From NCBI GenBank assembly GCA_021202075.1, contig JAJQDT010000116.1:220049-284048 (forward strand): a stretch of DNA of 64,000 nucleotides, read 5' to 3'. A program made the position numbers and the translations under genes. This document shows, one piece after another, positions 27,927-38,005 of this stretch. Below the pieces are notes generated by a model. It was not told where the DNA came from and did no database searches. It saw only the letters and a list, made by a program, of their open reading frames with translations. The DNA comes from Lachnospiraceae bacterium. GTDB taxonomy: Bacteria; Bacillota; Clostridia; Lachnospirales; Lachnospiraceae. Each line of letters opens with the position of its first letter. Positions within the stretch are counted from its first letter, which is position 1.

Positions 27927-28889
27927 TCACACACACAGACACCTGCAGGCATGCGTTCCTTCCATCTTTTTCAGCGGAACCTCCCCGTTTTTGCATGCAT
28001 CTGTCGCATATTTGCATCTTGGACTGAATTTGCATCCCTGCGGAAGATTGGTCGGATCCGGCGGCAATCCCGGTATTACATGAAGCCTGCTCGTTTTCAC
28101 ACTGATGTCCGGAAGAGCTCCAAACAGTCCCTTAGTATATGGATGCTGCGTATTTTTAAAAATTTCCCGTTTTGAGCCATATTCGACAATCTCACCCGCA
28201 TAAACTACTCCGACTTCATCACACATTTCAGCGACCACGCCAAGATCATGCGTAATCAAAATGGTCGCCGTCCGGTATTTTTCATGAAGGTCATTCATCA
28301 TTCTGAGAACCTGTGCCTGAATCGTGACATCCAGCGCGGTTGTAGGTTCGTCTGCAAGCAATAGAGTCGGGTTGCAGGAAAGTGCCATCGCGATAATCAC
28401 CCTCTGCTTCATTCCTCCGGAAAACTGATGCGGATACTCATACATCCTGTCCTTCGAAATGCCCACCGTTTCGAGCATCTCTCCAGCCTGTTCCAGACTT
28501 TCTTTTTTTGAAATATCATTATGCAGCTTCAGACCTTCCGCGATCTGATCCCCCACCTTTTTTACCGGATTGAGCGCCGTCATCGGATCCTGAAAAATCA
28601 TGGAAATTTTATTTCCTCTTATTTCCCGGAGTTCCTTTTCTGACAACTTTAGAATGTCTTTTCCCTCGAACAAAATCTCTCCGCCGGTAACCCTGCTAGA
28701 ATGGGACGGAAGGATAGACAGAATGGCTTTCGCGATAGAAGTCTTGCCTGCACCAGTCTCTCCAACCAGTCCAAGTGTCTTCTCTTTTTCCAGAGAAAAA
28801 GAAATTTTGTTCACCGCATGGACAACGCTCCCTTCCGAGGTATAGATGAGAGATAGATCCTTTATATCTAACAATTTTTCATTTTCCAT
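27927..28889 (-). CDS. Second Opp importer ATP-binding protein, OppD/DppD type
   Basis: A 320-residue ATPase subunit with Walker [10 protein letters not shown], signature FSGGMKQRV, Walker [15 protein letters not shown] and the oligo_HPY tail CKFSPRCKYATDAC. ATG 28889 lies ten bases after AAGGAG; the TTG three codons earlier is too close to that site. It partners the OppF-type ATPase 14 bp downstream. Confidence 0.95.
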   Translation of the reverse strand: MENEKLLDIKDLSLIYTSEGSVVHAVNKISFSLEKEKTLGLVGETGAGKTSIAKAILSILPSHSSRVTGGEILFEGKDILKLSEKELREIRGNKISMIFQDPMTALNPVKKVGDQIAEGLKLHNDISKKESLEQAGEMLETVGISKDRMYEYPHQFSGGMKQRVIIAMALSCNPTLLLADEPTTALDVTIQAQVLRMMNDLHEKYRTATILITHDLGVVAEMCDEVGVVYAGEIVEYGSKREIFKNTQHPYTKGLFGALPDISVKTSRLHVIPGLPPDPTNLPQGCKFSPRCKYATDACKNGEVPLKKMEGTHACRCLCV

Positions 28890-28903
28890 CTCAGTCAATC
28901 TCC

Positions 28904-29773
28904 TTACTTCTTCAACTTAGGGTCTAACGCATCTCGAAGGCCATCACCAACCCAGTTAAACGCAATTACCACAATCGCGATCATCAGGCCGGGGAAAAAG
29001 CACATATATGGATAATTCAGTACGTAAGTTCTCGCATCAGAAAGCATTGCTCCCCACTCCGGTGTCGGTGGCTGGATACCCAGGCCGATAAAGCTCAGAG
29101 TCGCGACAGTCTGAATATGTCCCCCGATGCCCATCGTAGAATGGACAATAATCGGAGAGAGGCTGTTCGGTATAATATGTTTAAACATCATTCTGACTTT
29201 TGAACAATTCACAGACTCAGAAGCCTCCAGATATTCCATCTGGCGGATTCCAAGCACAGAAGCCCTGGCCAGGCGGGCCACCTTAGGTATGCCGCCGATA
29301 CACATGGCAATAATTGTATTTACAAATCCTGGACCAAGTGCCGCAGATACCACAATACACAGCAGAAGACTCGGTATGGAATTGATAATATCCATAATTC
29401 TCATCACGACATTATCAATCCATCCGCCGACATAAGCAACCGCAGAGCCGATAATCGTCCCCAGAACCGTATCTATAAGGACAGGAATAATTCCCAAAAT
29501 CAGCGAGTACTTTGCGCCGACAAGCACTCGACTTAAAATGTCCCTGCCAAGATGATCTGTGCCAAACGGATGCGCCAGGGAAGGACCCTGCTTAGCCAGC
29601 ATAACGCTGGGTTCCATCGGATCATAAGGCGCGATCAGGTCTCCAAAAATCACAACAAAAATCATGATTGCGATGATCAGAAGACCAATGACTGCTGTTC
29701 TGCTGGAAACGAGCCTCCGGCATGTAATGGAAAACTGACTTCTGCGTTTTATTTTCCCTGTATTTTTTCCCAT
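28904..29773 (-). CDS. Second Opp importer permease, OppC/DppC type
   Basis: A 289-residue permease with a basic N terminus, one helix, the hallmark GTDHLGRDILSRVLVGAKYS, five further helices and the coupling motif EYLEASESVNCSKVRMMFKH. ATG 29773 begins one base after the OppB-type stop (TGA-T-ATG), so the two are translationally coupled; the ribosome binding site GAGGAAAAA lies within the upstream gene. Confidence 0.94.
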   Translation of the reverse strand: MGKNTGKIKRRSQFSITCRRLVSSRTAVIGLLIIAIMIFVVIFGDLIAPYDPMEPSVMLAKQGPSLAHPFGTDHLGRDILSRVLVGAKYSLILGIIPVLIDTVLGTIIGSAVAYVGGWIDNVVMRIMDIINSIPSLLLCIVVSAALGPGFVNTIIAMCIGGIPKVARLARASVLGIRQMEYLEASESVNCSKVRMMFKHIIPNSLSPIIVHSTMGIGGHIQTVATLSFIGLGIQPPTPEWGAMLSDARTYVLNYPYMCFFPGLMIAIVVIAFNWVGDGLRDALDPKLKK

Positions 29774-29774
29774 A

Positions 29775-30722
29775 TCAGTTTTTCCTCTTCTTTTTTGAAT
29801 ACTGCTCTCGTATTCTCGGATCGGCAAAAGCGTAGGCAATATCCACGAGAAGCATCACAACAGAAAATGTCATTCCCAAAATGATCACGCACCCTTCGAC
29901 AACAGGCAGATCGCTGTTATTGATTCCTGATGTCATATAAGTGCCGATACCCGGAATTGTAAAAATTGTCTCAATTACAACTGTGCCGCCTAAGATGACG
30001 CCCAGCTCAGAACCTACATAAGTGATCAGGGGCATCAAAGCGTTCGGCAGCGCATGTTTATAGACGACAGCTCTTTCTGACACGCCTTTTGCGCGAGCTG
30101 TCGTAATATAGTCCGAACGAATGACTTCAAGCATACTGGAACGAGTCTGCCGGGTCAGGCCGGCAATCGTAGAGACTGAAACCGCTATGCACGGCAATAT
30201 ATAAGATGTCCAGCTGTTTACACCGAAAGCCGGCAGCCAGTGCAGTTTTGATGAAAACACTACCACAAGCATCAGTGCCAGCCAGAACTGCGGGATTGAT
30301 ACACCGATAAGAGCAGCCAGCGTCGCGATATTATCTCCAAGCTTATTCTGATGAGTCGCTGCGAAGATACCAAGCGGGATTCCACAGATGACTACAAGCA
30401 CCATGCTGATGCTGCCGATCAGAAGCGTATTGGGCAATCTTTGCAGAATGGATGAGATTACCGGCACCTGCGTGACATAAGAATCTCCAAAATCGCCATG
30501 CACGCAGAGATTATAAAGATAATTCCCCAGCTGCTGAAAATAAGTACCGTTCAGCCCCAACTCCTCCCGAATCCGTTCCTTATCCTGAAGGCTCGAACCT
30601 GGTCCCAATATAATAGCCGCAGGGTCAGACGGCGAAATGTAAATAATTGAAAAAATCAGGATAACAATTCCGAAAAACACCGGAATCAGCCATATGATTC
30701 TTTTTAAAACGTATCTTGTCAT
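29775..30722 (-). CDS. Second Opp importer permease, OppB/DppB type
   Basis: A 315-residue permease with six helices, the N-terminal MTRYVLKRIIWLIPVFFG helix and the coupling segment ARAKGVSERAVVYKHALPNAL. ATG 30722 follows GGAGTCC. It lies 123 bp after the binding-protein gene, a gap with no visible terminator. Confidence 0.94.
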   Translation of the reverse strand: MTRYVLKRIIWLIPVFFGIVILIFSIIYISPSDPAAIILGPGSSLQDKERIREELGLNGTYFQQLGNYLYNLCVHGDFGDSYVTQVPVISSILQRLPNTLLIGSISMVLVVICGIPLGIFAATHQNKLGDNIATLAALIGVSIPQFWLALMLVVVFSSKLHWLPAFGVNSWTSYILPCIAVSVSTIAGLTRQTRSSMLEVIRSDYITTARAKGVSERAVVYKHALPNALMPLITYVGSELGVILGGTVVIETIFTIPGIGTYMTSGINNSDLPVVEGCVIILGMTFSVVMLLVDIAYAFADPRIREQYSKKKRKN

Positions 30723-30845
30723 AAAAGGACTCCTTCATAATGGAACGGAAGGGCATGAGAGAATTCATGCCCTTCTTAAATACCATCTTTGCAAACATTT
30801 TAGATAGTTAGTATTACTTACTGTCTCCGGCAGCCAATTCGTCCA

Positions 30846-32396
30846 TCAATAATTATATGTAAACGCATTTGGCAACGGATATGCCTTGTAATTCAGAGCG
30901 ATTGAAGCGATCTTGTCCGAATTGTATACACAATAAGAAGGTGCCTGGAGAATTGTGTATACGTAGCAGTTCTCGTTTAAGTACTCCGTAGCTTCATTTA
31001 CAAGATCCTGAGAATAGGTTGCCGTAGCGAGCATCGTCTCAAAGTAGTTCTGAAGCGTATCATCCTTCACAAATCCCTGTGTCGTTCCGCCAAAAGCGTC
31101 CTGATCCGCAAAATGCTTCCACATATTTCCGGTGTAATCTTCAGCGCCGCGCGGAGACAGATACAGATCCCAGCAGGTCGGATCTTCCGCATTGTTCTCT
31201 ACTACCGCATCCTCTACCGCATTAATCTCAGCTGTAATTCCAATTGCTTCTAGATAAGTAACAATCAGCGTACCGATAGATTTCAATGTGTCGCTGTTGC
31301 TCATCAGGATCTTAATCGTCTCACCATCATAGGAAGACTGCTCAAGTTCCTTGATTGCCATATCCACATCATAATCATAATAGTTCTCTTCATCCCATTC
31401 CGTATTATAATCAATCAAATAAATGCCTGAAACCGCATTCGGAAGAGCAGCCTCTCCCGCATATACGAACTGGTTAATCTCTTCCCGGTTAATCGCATAT
31501 GCCACCGCCTTGCGGAAGTGAATATCAGCACCAGGGTATCCTTCGCTTCCGTTATAGAGGAGTTGCGTCACACGGTTATCAATATCACTGCTCACTTCGA
31601 AGCCGTCCGCTTCGGCGAAATAATCAAGGTCATCGGTAGCCACATTATATGCCACGTCTGCCTCTCCGTTTTCCAGAGCCATTCTTACCTGAGAGGTCTC
31701 GGTAATGTAGATATAATTGATCTTCTTCACAGTATGCGCGAAGGAAACGGTCTCCGCCTGGCCCTCATCATGCCAATTGCCTACCCACTCGCAGGTAAAT
31801 CCGTAGCCCTCGCTGAAGCTTGTAACCACATAGCCGGTCGTACCCTTCGGCGTCTGGATGTAGGAATCCGGATCCGCCTCATAAGCCGCCTTGCTGACGA
31901 TCGGAACACCTTCCATAATGCTCATGAGAGCACCCACTCTTTCTTCCTTCATATAAAGCATTACGGTATAATCATCGACCTGTTCCATATGGTCATACGC
32001 GCTCAGGAAGTTTGTAAAGACCGTGAGTTCTCCACATGTCTCATAGCAGTAGACGATATCTTCTGCCGTAATGTGGTTCCCGTCCGTATCGTAAACATTG
32101 TCCCAGATTTCGATCTCATACTGACCGTCATCCACCTGCTCTACTGACTTTGCGATCACCAGAGTCAGCTCCTCACCACGCTGATCCATAATGCCAAGCG
32201 TCTCATAAATGGTGTTGAACGCATACTTCAGACCACCTGACTGTCCATAAAACGGAGCCAATGAAGGGGTGTCGTAGCCAAGAATCATCGTAACCTCTTC
32301 GCCCATGTCATCTGTCTCACTCGCATAAGAAACCATAGAAAATGTCATGGCCGCAGTCAGCGCGAGCGCGATTGCTTTGTTGAGTTTCTTTCTCAT
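30846..32396 (-). CDS. Second Opp importer substrate-binding protein, family 5
   Basis: A 516-residue secreted binding protein with a Sec signal peptide (MRKKLNKAIALALTAAMTFSM) cleaved near SYA-SET; no lipobox Cys is present. The mature part has SBP_bac_5 features (GYDTPSLAPFYGQSGG, WDNVYDTDGNHITAEDIVYCYE, LMSNSDTLKSIGTLI). ATG 32396 follows AAAGGAGGG. It is the first gene of the importer operon and has a leader of about 230 nt. The shared promoter class suggests it brings in the substrate handled by the enzymes at 34-40 kb rather than ordinary peptides; that is inference. Confidence 0.92.
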   Translation of the reverse strand: MRKKLNKAIALALTAAMTFSMVSYASETDDMGEEVTMILGYDTPSLAPFYGQSGGLKYAFNTIYETLGIMDQRGEELTLVIAKSVEQVDDGQYEIEIWDNVYDTDGNHITAEDIVYCYETCGELTVFTNFLSAYDHMEQVDDYTVMLYMKEERVGALMSIMEGVPIVSKAAYEADPDSYIQTPKGTTGYVVTSFSEGYGFTCEWVGNWHDEGQAETVSFAHTVKKINYIYITETSQVRMALENGEADVAYNVATDDLDYFAEADGFEVSSDIDNRVTQLLYNGSEGYPGADIHFRKAVAYAINREEINQFVYAGEAALPNAVSGIYLIDYNTEWDEENYYDYDVDMAIKELEQSSYDGETIKILMSNSDTLKSIGTLIVTYLEAIGITAEINAVEDAVVENNAEDPTCWDLYLSPRGAEDYTGNMWKHFADQDAFGGTTQGFVKDDTLQNYFETMLATATYSQDLVNEATEYLNENCYVYTILQAPSYCVYNSDKIASIALNYKAYPLPNAFTYNY

Positions 32397-32443
32397 TTGT
32401 TAAATCCCTCCTTTAGTTTTTAAAAATATATAGTCACTTGCTT

Positions 32444-32474
32444 ATGAAACAGGATATTCCCTTCTGTGTTTCAT
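32444..32474. repeat. 8-bp perfect inverted repeat in the leader of the binding-protein gene
   Basis: ATGAAACA (32444-32451) and TGTTTCAT (32467-32474) pair across 15 nt in the transcribed leader. There is no T-run on the coding strand, so it is more likely an mRNA-stabilising fold or operator than a terminator. Confidence 0.5.
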
Positions 32475-32631
32475 CATTGCAAGCAGGCTTCTGTTTTATC
32501 CTGGGAATTTGATATCAGCATCTTCCCTGCATGTCCTCTCGAAATGCTTTTGAAGCAGTCGACCCACTGTTTGTATATAATGCGCAAATGATCTCTTTTG
32601 TCTTTTTTCTGTATAGTCAAATTCTGTTTTT

Positions 32632-32697
32632 ACTATAATTGAAAATCTTGGCAAAGTCCAACAATTTTTCTATATTTATATACAGGCATTTACCTGT
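32632..32697 (-). promoter_or_regulatory. Class promoter of the second Opp operon: ACAGG-N6-CCTGT + TTGGAC/TATAGT
   Basis: On the minus strand: palindrome ACAGG-N6-CCTGT (32682-32697), 20 bp, TTGGAC (32656-32661, preceded by TTG), 18 bp, TATAGT (32632-32637). The same arrangement occurs at 37825-37890 and 40369-40435. The palindrome position, roughly 60-70 bp upstream of the start site, fits a LysR-type activator site. The 333-bp gap 32397-32729 holds no gene. Confidence 0.8.
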
Positions 32698-32729
32698 ACA
32701 TAAACTTTTCGTTTTGGTAACATCGCTGT

Positions 32730-34103
32730 TTAATTTACATCAACCTTATTGTGTTTCCACTTCCCGGAGATATAGAAACACCCGCCTGTCACCATTTCAG
32801 TAAATCCCGCAAGTGCATCTCCCATCCAGTAGCCGAAATATCCTAAACCGCAGGCATAACCCAACAGCATGGCAAGCCCGATACGCATCACAATTCCGTC
32901 CAGGATTGAAGTGATCAGATTCACTTGCGGATTCGCGCTTCCCTGAATCAGTCCGTTCATCGGCGCCCGGGTAGCACAGGCAAAAAACATCGTAATCGCT
33001 ACCGGAATATAAGTATCTGCCGTGAGCAGCACCTCAGGGTCATCTATAAAGAATCCGAAGATCTGTTGATTTCCCATAAGAATACAAATCGTAAAAAAAG
33101 CCGCAACCAGGCAATTAACTGACAATGCTATAAATAAAGTTTTTGACACACGCGAATATTTACCGGCTCCGATATTTTGTCCGATCATACTCGCGCTGGC
33201 TGTTCCGATCGAACTCACTGTCAGATTGTTGACACTAACAATCCTGTGGCCGATCCCGGAAACTGACGTAATAACCACGCCATATGCGTTTACCCAGGAA
33301 TTTACGAACAGCTTTGAAAATTCAATCGCCGCCATACTGATTGCCATCGGGAAACCCAGATTCACCAGCAGTTTCAGCATCTCCCTGTCAATTAGAAAAT
33401 CTTTGGCACGCAAGACAAATCCAAGTTTCCTGCTATTCTTCAGCAAAAATACAATTCCTGCCAGAAAACTGAAAGTCTGGCTGACCACCGTTGCGGCAGC
33501 AGCTCCGAACGCTCCCATGCCCGCAAAACCAACCAGCAGAAGATCAAGGATCATATTCATTACCATAGATATGCCTATAAATAAAAAAGGATGTCTGGAA
33601 TCCCCCATCCCCCTGAGAACCGCACTCACGCCATTATATCCATAAATAAAAACCAGCCCTGCCGCACAGGTCAGCATATACGCCATTGTCTCCGACCAGG
33701 CTTCGGAAGAGACATTTACCCAGCCCAGAATCTCCTTGCGCAATCCCACGCAAACAACGCTCAGCACCAGCGCTCCACAGAGCAAAAATGCAAAAAAAGT
33801 ACCGACAAATTTCCCGATCACGTCCTCCTGCTTCGCTCCAAGAAGCTGCGCAATGATTACCTGACCAGCACTTGAAAATCCCATAGCAAAGAATGTCATA
33901 AATATCAGCAGATCTCCGCCGACAGACACGGCGGAAAGACTTACTTTCCCTGCAAATTGTCCGACCACGAGCATATCCACCATATTATAGAGTGTCTGCA
34001 GCAGATTAGCTGCAAATAGCGGTAATGCGAACAGCAACAATTGTTTAGGGATATTTCCACTGGTAAAGTCATTTTTGAAATTTCCCTGATCCGTATGGTT
34101 CAT
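32730..34103 (-). CDS. MATE family efflux transporter
   Basis: A 457-residue MATE transporter with YNMVDMLVVGQFAG in helix 1 and twelve hydrophobic segments. ATG 34103 has AGAGGAG 15 bases upstream, rather far. It lies 124 bp after the flavoenzyme gene, separated by a strong hairpin without a T-run, and is probably the distal gene of the lactonase - flavoenzyme - MATE operon. It could export an end product of that pathway. Confidence 0.92.
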   Translation of the reverse strand: MNHTDQGNFKNDFTSGNIPKQLLLFALPLFAANLLQTLYNMVDMLVVGQFAGKVSLSAVSVGGDLLIFMTFFAMGFSSAGQVIIAQLLGAKQEDVIGKFVGTFFAFLLCGALVLSVVCVGLRKEILGWVNVSSEAWSETMAYMLTCAAGLVFIYGYNGVSAVLRGMGDSRHPFLFIGISMVMNMILDLLLVGFAGMGAFGAAAATVVSQTFSFLAGIVFLLKNSRKLGFVLRAKDFLIDREMLKLLVNLGFPMAISMAAIEFSKLFVNSWVNAYGVVITSVSGIGHRIVSVNNLTVSSIGTASASMIGQNIGAGKYSRVSKTLFIALSVNCLVAAFFTICILMGNQQIFGFFIDDPEVLLTADTYIPVAITMFFACATRAPMNGLIQGSANPQVNLITSILDGIVMRIGLAMLLGYACGLGYFGYWMGDALAGFTEMVTGGCFYISGKWKHNKVDVN

Positions 34104-34136
34104 GTATGTATTCGGTTCTCCTCTTCTGCTTTACCA

Positions 34137-34160
34137 GGCGGGTATTTTATTATACCCGCC
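34137..34160. repeat. Intercistronic 9-bp hairpin
   Basis: GGCGGGTAT and ATACCCGCC pair perfectly around a six-base loop between the flavoenzyme stop (34228) and the MATE start (34103). Neither strand has a following T-run, so it is more likely an mRNA-processing or stabilising hairpin, or a weak attenuator, than a full terminator. Confidence 0.6.
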
Positions 34161-34227
34161 TTCTGTGAACCGCCTTAGTTCCCTGCTATATTCCGCTCGT
34201 AAATAAATTCGAATATTAAATTACCTG

Positions 34228-36372
34228 TTACAGCAGGCATGCCTTTCCGAATCCGCGCCGGTTGCCCTCCATCAGGCTCGTGCAGTTCTTGTCGGCGTCA
34301 CCGGCGATATAGAATTCTTTCGTGCAGTCCGCGTACCGGAGCGCCTCCTCTGCATATGGGACGTAGCCGCCAGAGACAATCACCGTATCCGCCGCGATCG
34401 TTTTCTCCTCGCCGTTCTTTTCGTAAGTCACGGAGTTCGATGTTATTTTCTTCGTCGTCGCGCGGTAGATCGGTTTTAAATTGTCGTACTTCGTCCATGC
34501 CGCGCCGATTCCGCCGTACCCGAGCTCCGGCTCGATGATCTCGTACGCCATGTGCGGTCCGCGGATATGGAATTCGCTCTTCATCAGGATCTCCTGGCGG
34601 GTCAGGACGGTCACATCCTTACCGATGGACGCCAGGTACATCGCGGTCTCCGTTGCGACGCTGCCTCCGCCGACGATCACAACCTTCTGACCAGGGGTGA
34701 TATTACCAAAATACACATCCTCATCCAACCATACGCCTTTCGCATCAGCACCTTCGATCGGCGGCCGCTTCTCGTGAGAACCCGTACAGGCGATCACAGC
34801 CTGAAAACCTTCCTTTGCCAGTTCCTCCGGATCCGGTTTACAGTTCAGGCGAATGTCGGTAACACCCCTGCGTCCCAGTTCGTCAATCAGCCAGGTAACA
34901 TACCGATCCATCGGCCACTGCTGTGGATACAATTTTGCGTAATATGCCGCCTTGCCGCCCAGTTTACTGTCTTTTTCAAAGATCGTCACCTGATGGCCGC
35001 GCTCTGCGGCAAAGCAGGCGATGCGCATCCCGATCGGGCCGCCGCCGATGACCGCCACTTTTTTCGGCTTGCCGGGAGCCGGAACAATTGCCGGGAGCCT
35101 GTGTCCCATCATGTCCTTCGGATTCACTGAGCATCCGCAGACGCCTCTCTCCGGCCCATGGCACTTGTTGCAGCGCAGGCACGGTGTCGGCACTTCCGCC
35201 CCGTCCGTACGCAACTTTGCCATAAAATTCGGCTCCGCGCGGAAGGTACGCCCACAGCTGACCAGATCCACCGTACCGTCCGCGATGATCCGCTCCATCT
35301 CGTCCGGGTCGTTGAAACCTCCATTTACGGAAATCGTTCCCTTAAAGCCTGCAGCGCGAAGGTCTTTCGCATATTTCAGGCAGGGATGCACGTTCAACTG
35401 GCTGTTGTAGCCGTGGTTCTGGTACCCGGCCCCGGATCTCTCACGGATTTCCACGAGGTCCACATAATCGTCCACCATCATCATAAAACGGATAAATTCA
35501 TCCTCCGAATAGCCGTGCGGGATCTGCGCGTCGTGCCCGTATGGCGATTCGCCTGGCATAACAACCTCGATCAGGAAATCCTCTCCGCAGACTTCTTTGA
35601 TCTTCTGGAAGGTTTCCAGAAGGAGACGTCCGCGGTTCTCCACTTCTCCGCCATACTCATCCTCTCTGATATTTGTCGACGCGTCGATAAACCGGTCGCC
35701 GCGCATGCTGACGCCGTCCCAGCCGTATCTCTTATATTTGACCAGCATTGATACTACTTCGTCAATCGAGTCTTTAATCTGCTCCTTCGTGGCCAGACGC
35801 GCCTTCATTTCCTCGAGCGTCATCCCGTTCCCTTTGGACGCCCACGGGAAAATATGCGGAAACATATCGGTAATTTCTTCCCATTTGGCCAGACGCTCGT
35901 CCCCTTCCGGCGCGGGGAAGAGAGTCTTCGCGTCCCCGCCATCATAAGAGACGCCCGCCGGGAAGGATGGAGCCATCTTCACCAGAAGCTTGGTGCCGTA
36001 CATATGAGCGACCTCGGCGATTTGAGCCACCACGTTGAAGGTCCTCGCATCACTATAGTCAAAGAACGGCGCCTGCTCAGGGAGCTCTTTTAAGTAACCT
36101 TCCGGCACATAATCTCTGAGTTCATTCTTTTTCTTCTCATTTCCCGTGTGTGCCGCCGCGCCGCCGCCAAGGCTGCCAAAATGTCCAAAATTCATCAGGG
36201 ACGCGCCGCTCCTGCAAAAATCTGCCAGGTCATCGATCATCGCCTCATTCGGGGAAGCCTCCACTCCGGTCACGTAGGACTGCTGCGCATTCGGATAGAT
36301 AACCCGATTCTTTAAAATCATACCATTCTTCAGTACACAAGGTTTAAAAATATTCTTATATTCCGCTGCCAT
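34228..36372 (-). CDS. Enoate-reductase-like flavoenzyme (FMN TIM barrel + 4Fe-4S + FAD/NAD domain)
   Basis: A 714-residue protein of the 2-enoate reductase / 2,4-dienoyl-CoA reductase / BaiCD family. Residues 5-385 form an old-yellow-enzyme FMN barrel. A Cys cluster CLRCNKC (398, 401, 404) with Cys412/414 before SVNP binds the iron-sulfur cluster. A Rossmann motif GGGPIG starts near residue 443 and a second GGGSVATET near 568. Such enzymes use NAD(P)H to reduce activated C=C bonds in bile-acid, cinnamate or flavonoid-type substrates, typically in anaerobes. ATG 36372 follows AGGAGG. It lies 39 bp after the lactonase gene, in one operon. The exact substrate is unknown. Confidence 0.93.
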   Translation of the reverse strand: MAAEYKNIFKPCVLKNGMILKNRVIYPNAQQSYVTGVEASPNEAMIDDLADFCRSGASLMNFGHFGSLGGGAAAHTGNEKKKNELRDYVPEGYLKELPEQAPFFDYSDARTFNVVAQIAEVAHMYGTKLLVKMAPSFPAGVSYDGGDAKTLFPAPEGDERLAKWEEITDMFPHIFPWASKGNGMTLEEMKARLATKEQIKDSIDEVVSMLVKYKRYGWDGVSMRGDRFIDASTNIREDEYGGEVENRGRLLLETFQKIKEVCGEDFLIEVVMPGESPYGHDAQIPHGYSEDEFIRFMMMVDDYVDLVEIRERSGAGYQNHGYNSQLNVHPCLKYAKDLRAAGFKGTISVNGGFNDPDEMERIIADGTVDLVSCGRTFRAEPNFMAKLRTDGAEVPTPCLRCNKCHGPERGVCGCSVNPKDMMGHRLPAIVPAPGKPKKVAVIGGGPIGMRIACFAAERGHQVTIFEKDSKLGGKAAYYAKLYPQQWPMDRYVTWLIDELGRRGVTDIRLNCKPDPEELAKEGFQAVIACTGSHEKRPPIEGADAKGVWLDEDVYFGNITPGQKVVIVGGGSVATETAMYLASIGKDVTVLTRQEILMKSEFHIRGPHMAYEIIEPELGYGGIGAAWTKYDNLKPIYRATTKKITSNSVTYEKNGEEKTIAADTVIVSGGYVPYAEEALRYADCTKEFYIAGDADKNCTSLMEGNRRGFGKACLL

Positions 36373-36411
36373 TTTCTTCCTCCTATCATTCTTACCCGAA
36401 ATATGAACATC

Positions 36412-37635
36412 TTATTCTTCTACTTCATAAATCCGGATCGCGGACGGCGACACGGCCTCATACTTCTTACCGGTCCAGCTCAGCATGCCTTCCTCGTCCA
36501 CGAAAAACACGGTAACATCTCCGCTTGTCAGGTTGCCTGAGAGCAGGAAGCGTCCGTCCGGCGACAGGCAGATACCGCGTGGCATAGTACCCTGGCAGTC
36601 AATGTTCTGAGCCAGCTCCAACAGGCCATCCTCCTTCACTTTCAAAGTAATGATCAGATTGTCTCCTCCTTCTACCGTGTAATAGACCACCTTTCCATTG
36701 GGATGTACCAGAACGTCCTGTGCTCCCATCGGGCGGCAGGTGATCGCGTATTCCTTGCCTCTGTATTCATCGTTAAGCAGCTCCACCTTCTGGATCAGAT
36801 CAATCTTTCCGGTATTGTCATCATAGCGGAACACGTGGGCTTCGCACTTGCGCTCGTTGTTCGTATAAAACACTGGCAAGGACGGATGGAAGCTGGAGTA
36901 GCGTGGGAACACTCCCAGATCGTCTACATATGTGTCCAGCAGCTTCAGTTCGTCGTTCTCATCATCCACGCCGAAAGTATACACGCGGTCCATTCCCTTG
37001 TCGCAGACCACGTAGATGTTGCCCGAAGGACTCGGCATGACGGAATGCTGGCGGGAAATCACGCGTGTCAGCTGTACGTGGCCGGTCACCGGGTCGACCA
37101 GCTTCTTGCCCTCGCGGCCCAGCCCGCCGTTGCTCTCGGTGATGTAGACGTCCTGGATCTCGCCCAGGCTCCCGTCCTCGTTCAGTCCGATTAGCAGAAG
37201 ACCCGCGTCCTCCATGATGATCTGGTTCCCCCAGCTGCCGTCTGCGTGCTTTACGAGCTTTGTGACATAGAATGGGTCGGCATGCTGGCTGACCAGGACA
37301 TGTCTGCGGGATTTATCCACGACCACGTAGCACGGCTCCGTACAAAGGGATTCCATATTACTGATCATCGTAAGCTTTCCTGTCTCTTCGTCAATGGCGA
37401 ACGCCAGGACATATCCGCCGCCGCCCATCTTGCCGTCCAGGTCTCCTTTTTCATTTACCACATAGAGAACCGGCTTTTCCGGATGCAGCCAAATCTGACC
37501 GGCCGCGATCTCCGGATAGACATTCTCAATCAGTTCCATACTTCCGTCCTCCGGAAAGTACTGAAACACGCTGATCCCCTTGTCAGCGGGGTGAAAATTC
37601 CAGTTACCAACGTACGCATACATTTTTTTGCTCAT
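36412..37635 (-). CDS. Lactonase-family beta-propeller protein (6-phosphogluconolactonase type, COG2706)
   Basis: A 407-residue cytoplasmic seven-bladed propeller of the lactonase family. It shows repeated YVVNE, VSQHADPF, HSVMPSPSGNIYVVCDKGMDRV and GICLSPDGRFLLSGN segments characteristic of the YbhE group. It is longer than Pgl (about 330), with an insert around residues 75-170. ATG 37635 follows GGGAGG. No pentose-phosphate genes are nearby; its place before an enoate-reductase-like gene under the class promoter at 37825-37890 suggests hydrolysis of a lactone in the same catabolic route. Function beyond the fold is inference. Confidence 0.88.
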   Translation of the reverse strand: MSKKMYAYVGNWNFHPADKGISVFQYFPEDGSMELIENVYPEIAAGQIWLHPEKPVLYVVNEKGDLDGKMGGGGYVLAFAIDEETGKLTMISNMESLCTEPCYVVVDKSRRHVLVSQHADPFYVTKLVKHADGSWGNQIIMEDAGLLLIGLNEDGSLGEIQDVYITESNGGLGREGKKLVDPVTGHVQLTRVISRQHSVMPSPSGNIYVVCDKGMDRVYTFGVDDENDELKLLDTYVDDLGVFPRYSSFHPSLPVFYTNNERKCEAHVFRYDDNTGKIDLIQKVELLNDEYRGKEYAITCRPMGAQDVLVHPNGKVVYYTVEGGDNLIITLKVKEDGLLELAQNIDCQGTMPRGICLSPDGRFLLSGNLTSGDVTVFFVDEEGMLSWTGKKYEAVSPSAIRIYEVEE

Positions 37636-37824
37636 AATTTCTTTCCTCCCAGGTAATATTTTTATTGTCTGAAGCCGCCCATTCCCTCAGAAGTTCTCGG
37701 AAGTTCGGTTCCATGCGCTTAGATAAAAAGAAAATAAACAAATAAAACTGCTATTAAGTTTTTGAGCACTTTAACGCAGCAGTAAAAGCAACCATTCATT
37801 GTGAAATTTCTTCATTTTTATTAC

Positions 37825-37890
37825 ATATTACTCTATATAAACTGTCAAGTCCAACAATTAAAGTCGTTTTTACCACAGGTCATTGCCTGT
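37825..37890 (-). promoter_or_regulatory. Class promoter of the lactonase-flavoenzyme operon
   Basis: Palindrome ACAGG-N6-CCTGT (37875-37890), 20 bp, TTGGAC (37849-37854, preceded by TTG), 18 bp, TAATAT (37825-37830), on the minus strand. The transcribed leader would be about 180 nt. The 37636-38003 gap contains no gene besides this and a terminator. Confidence 0.8.
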
Positions 37891-37977
37891 AAGTCAACTT
37901 GAATCCAGTAGTTTATGAAGTATATTTTTTTGCCGCGCCAGCCAAGTATTATGAAGCAGCCAAACGCCTTATGGATA

Positions 37978-38005
37978 AAAAAAAGAGACCTAAATCTCTT
38001 TTTTT
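37978..38005 (-). terminator. Terminator of the C-C hydrolase-MATE operon
   Basis: An A-rich arm ending GAGA and a matching TCTC plus T-run arm enclose a six-base loop, beginning at the MATE stop codon itself. Read on the minus strand it is a hairpin followed by eight T residues. Confidence 0.75.
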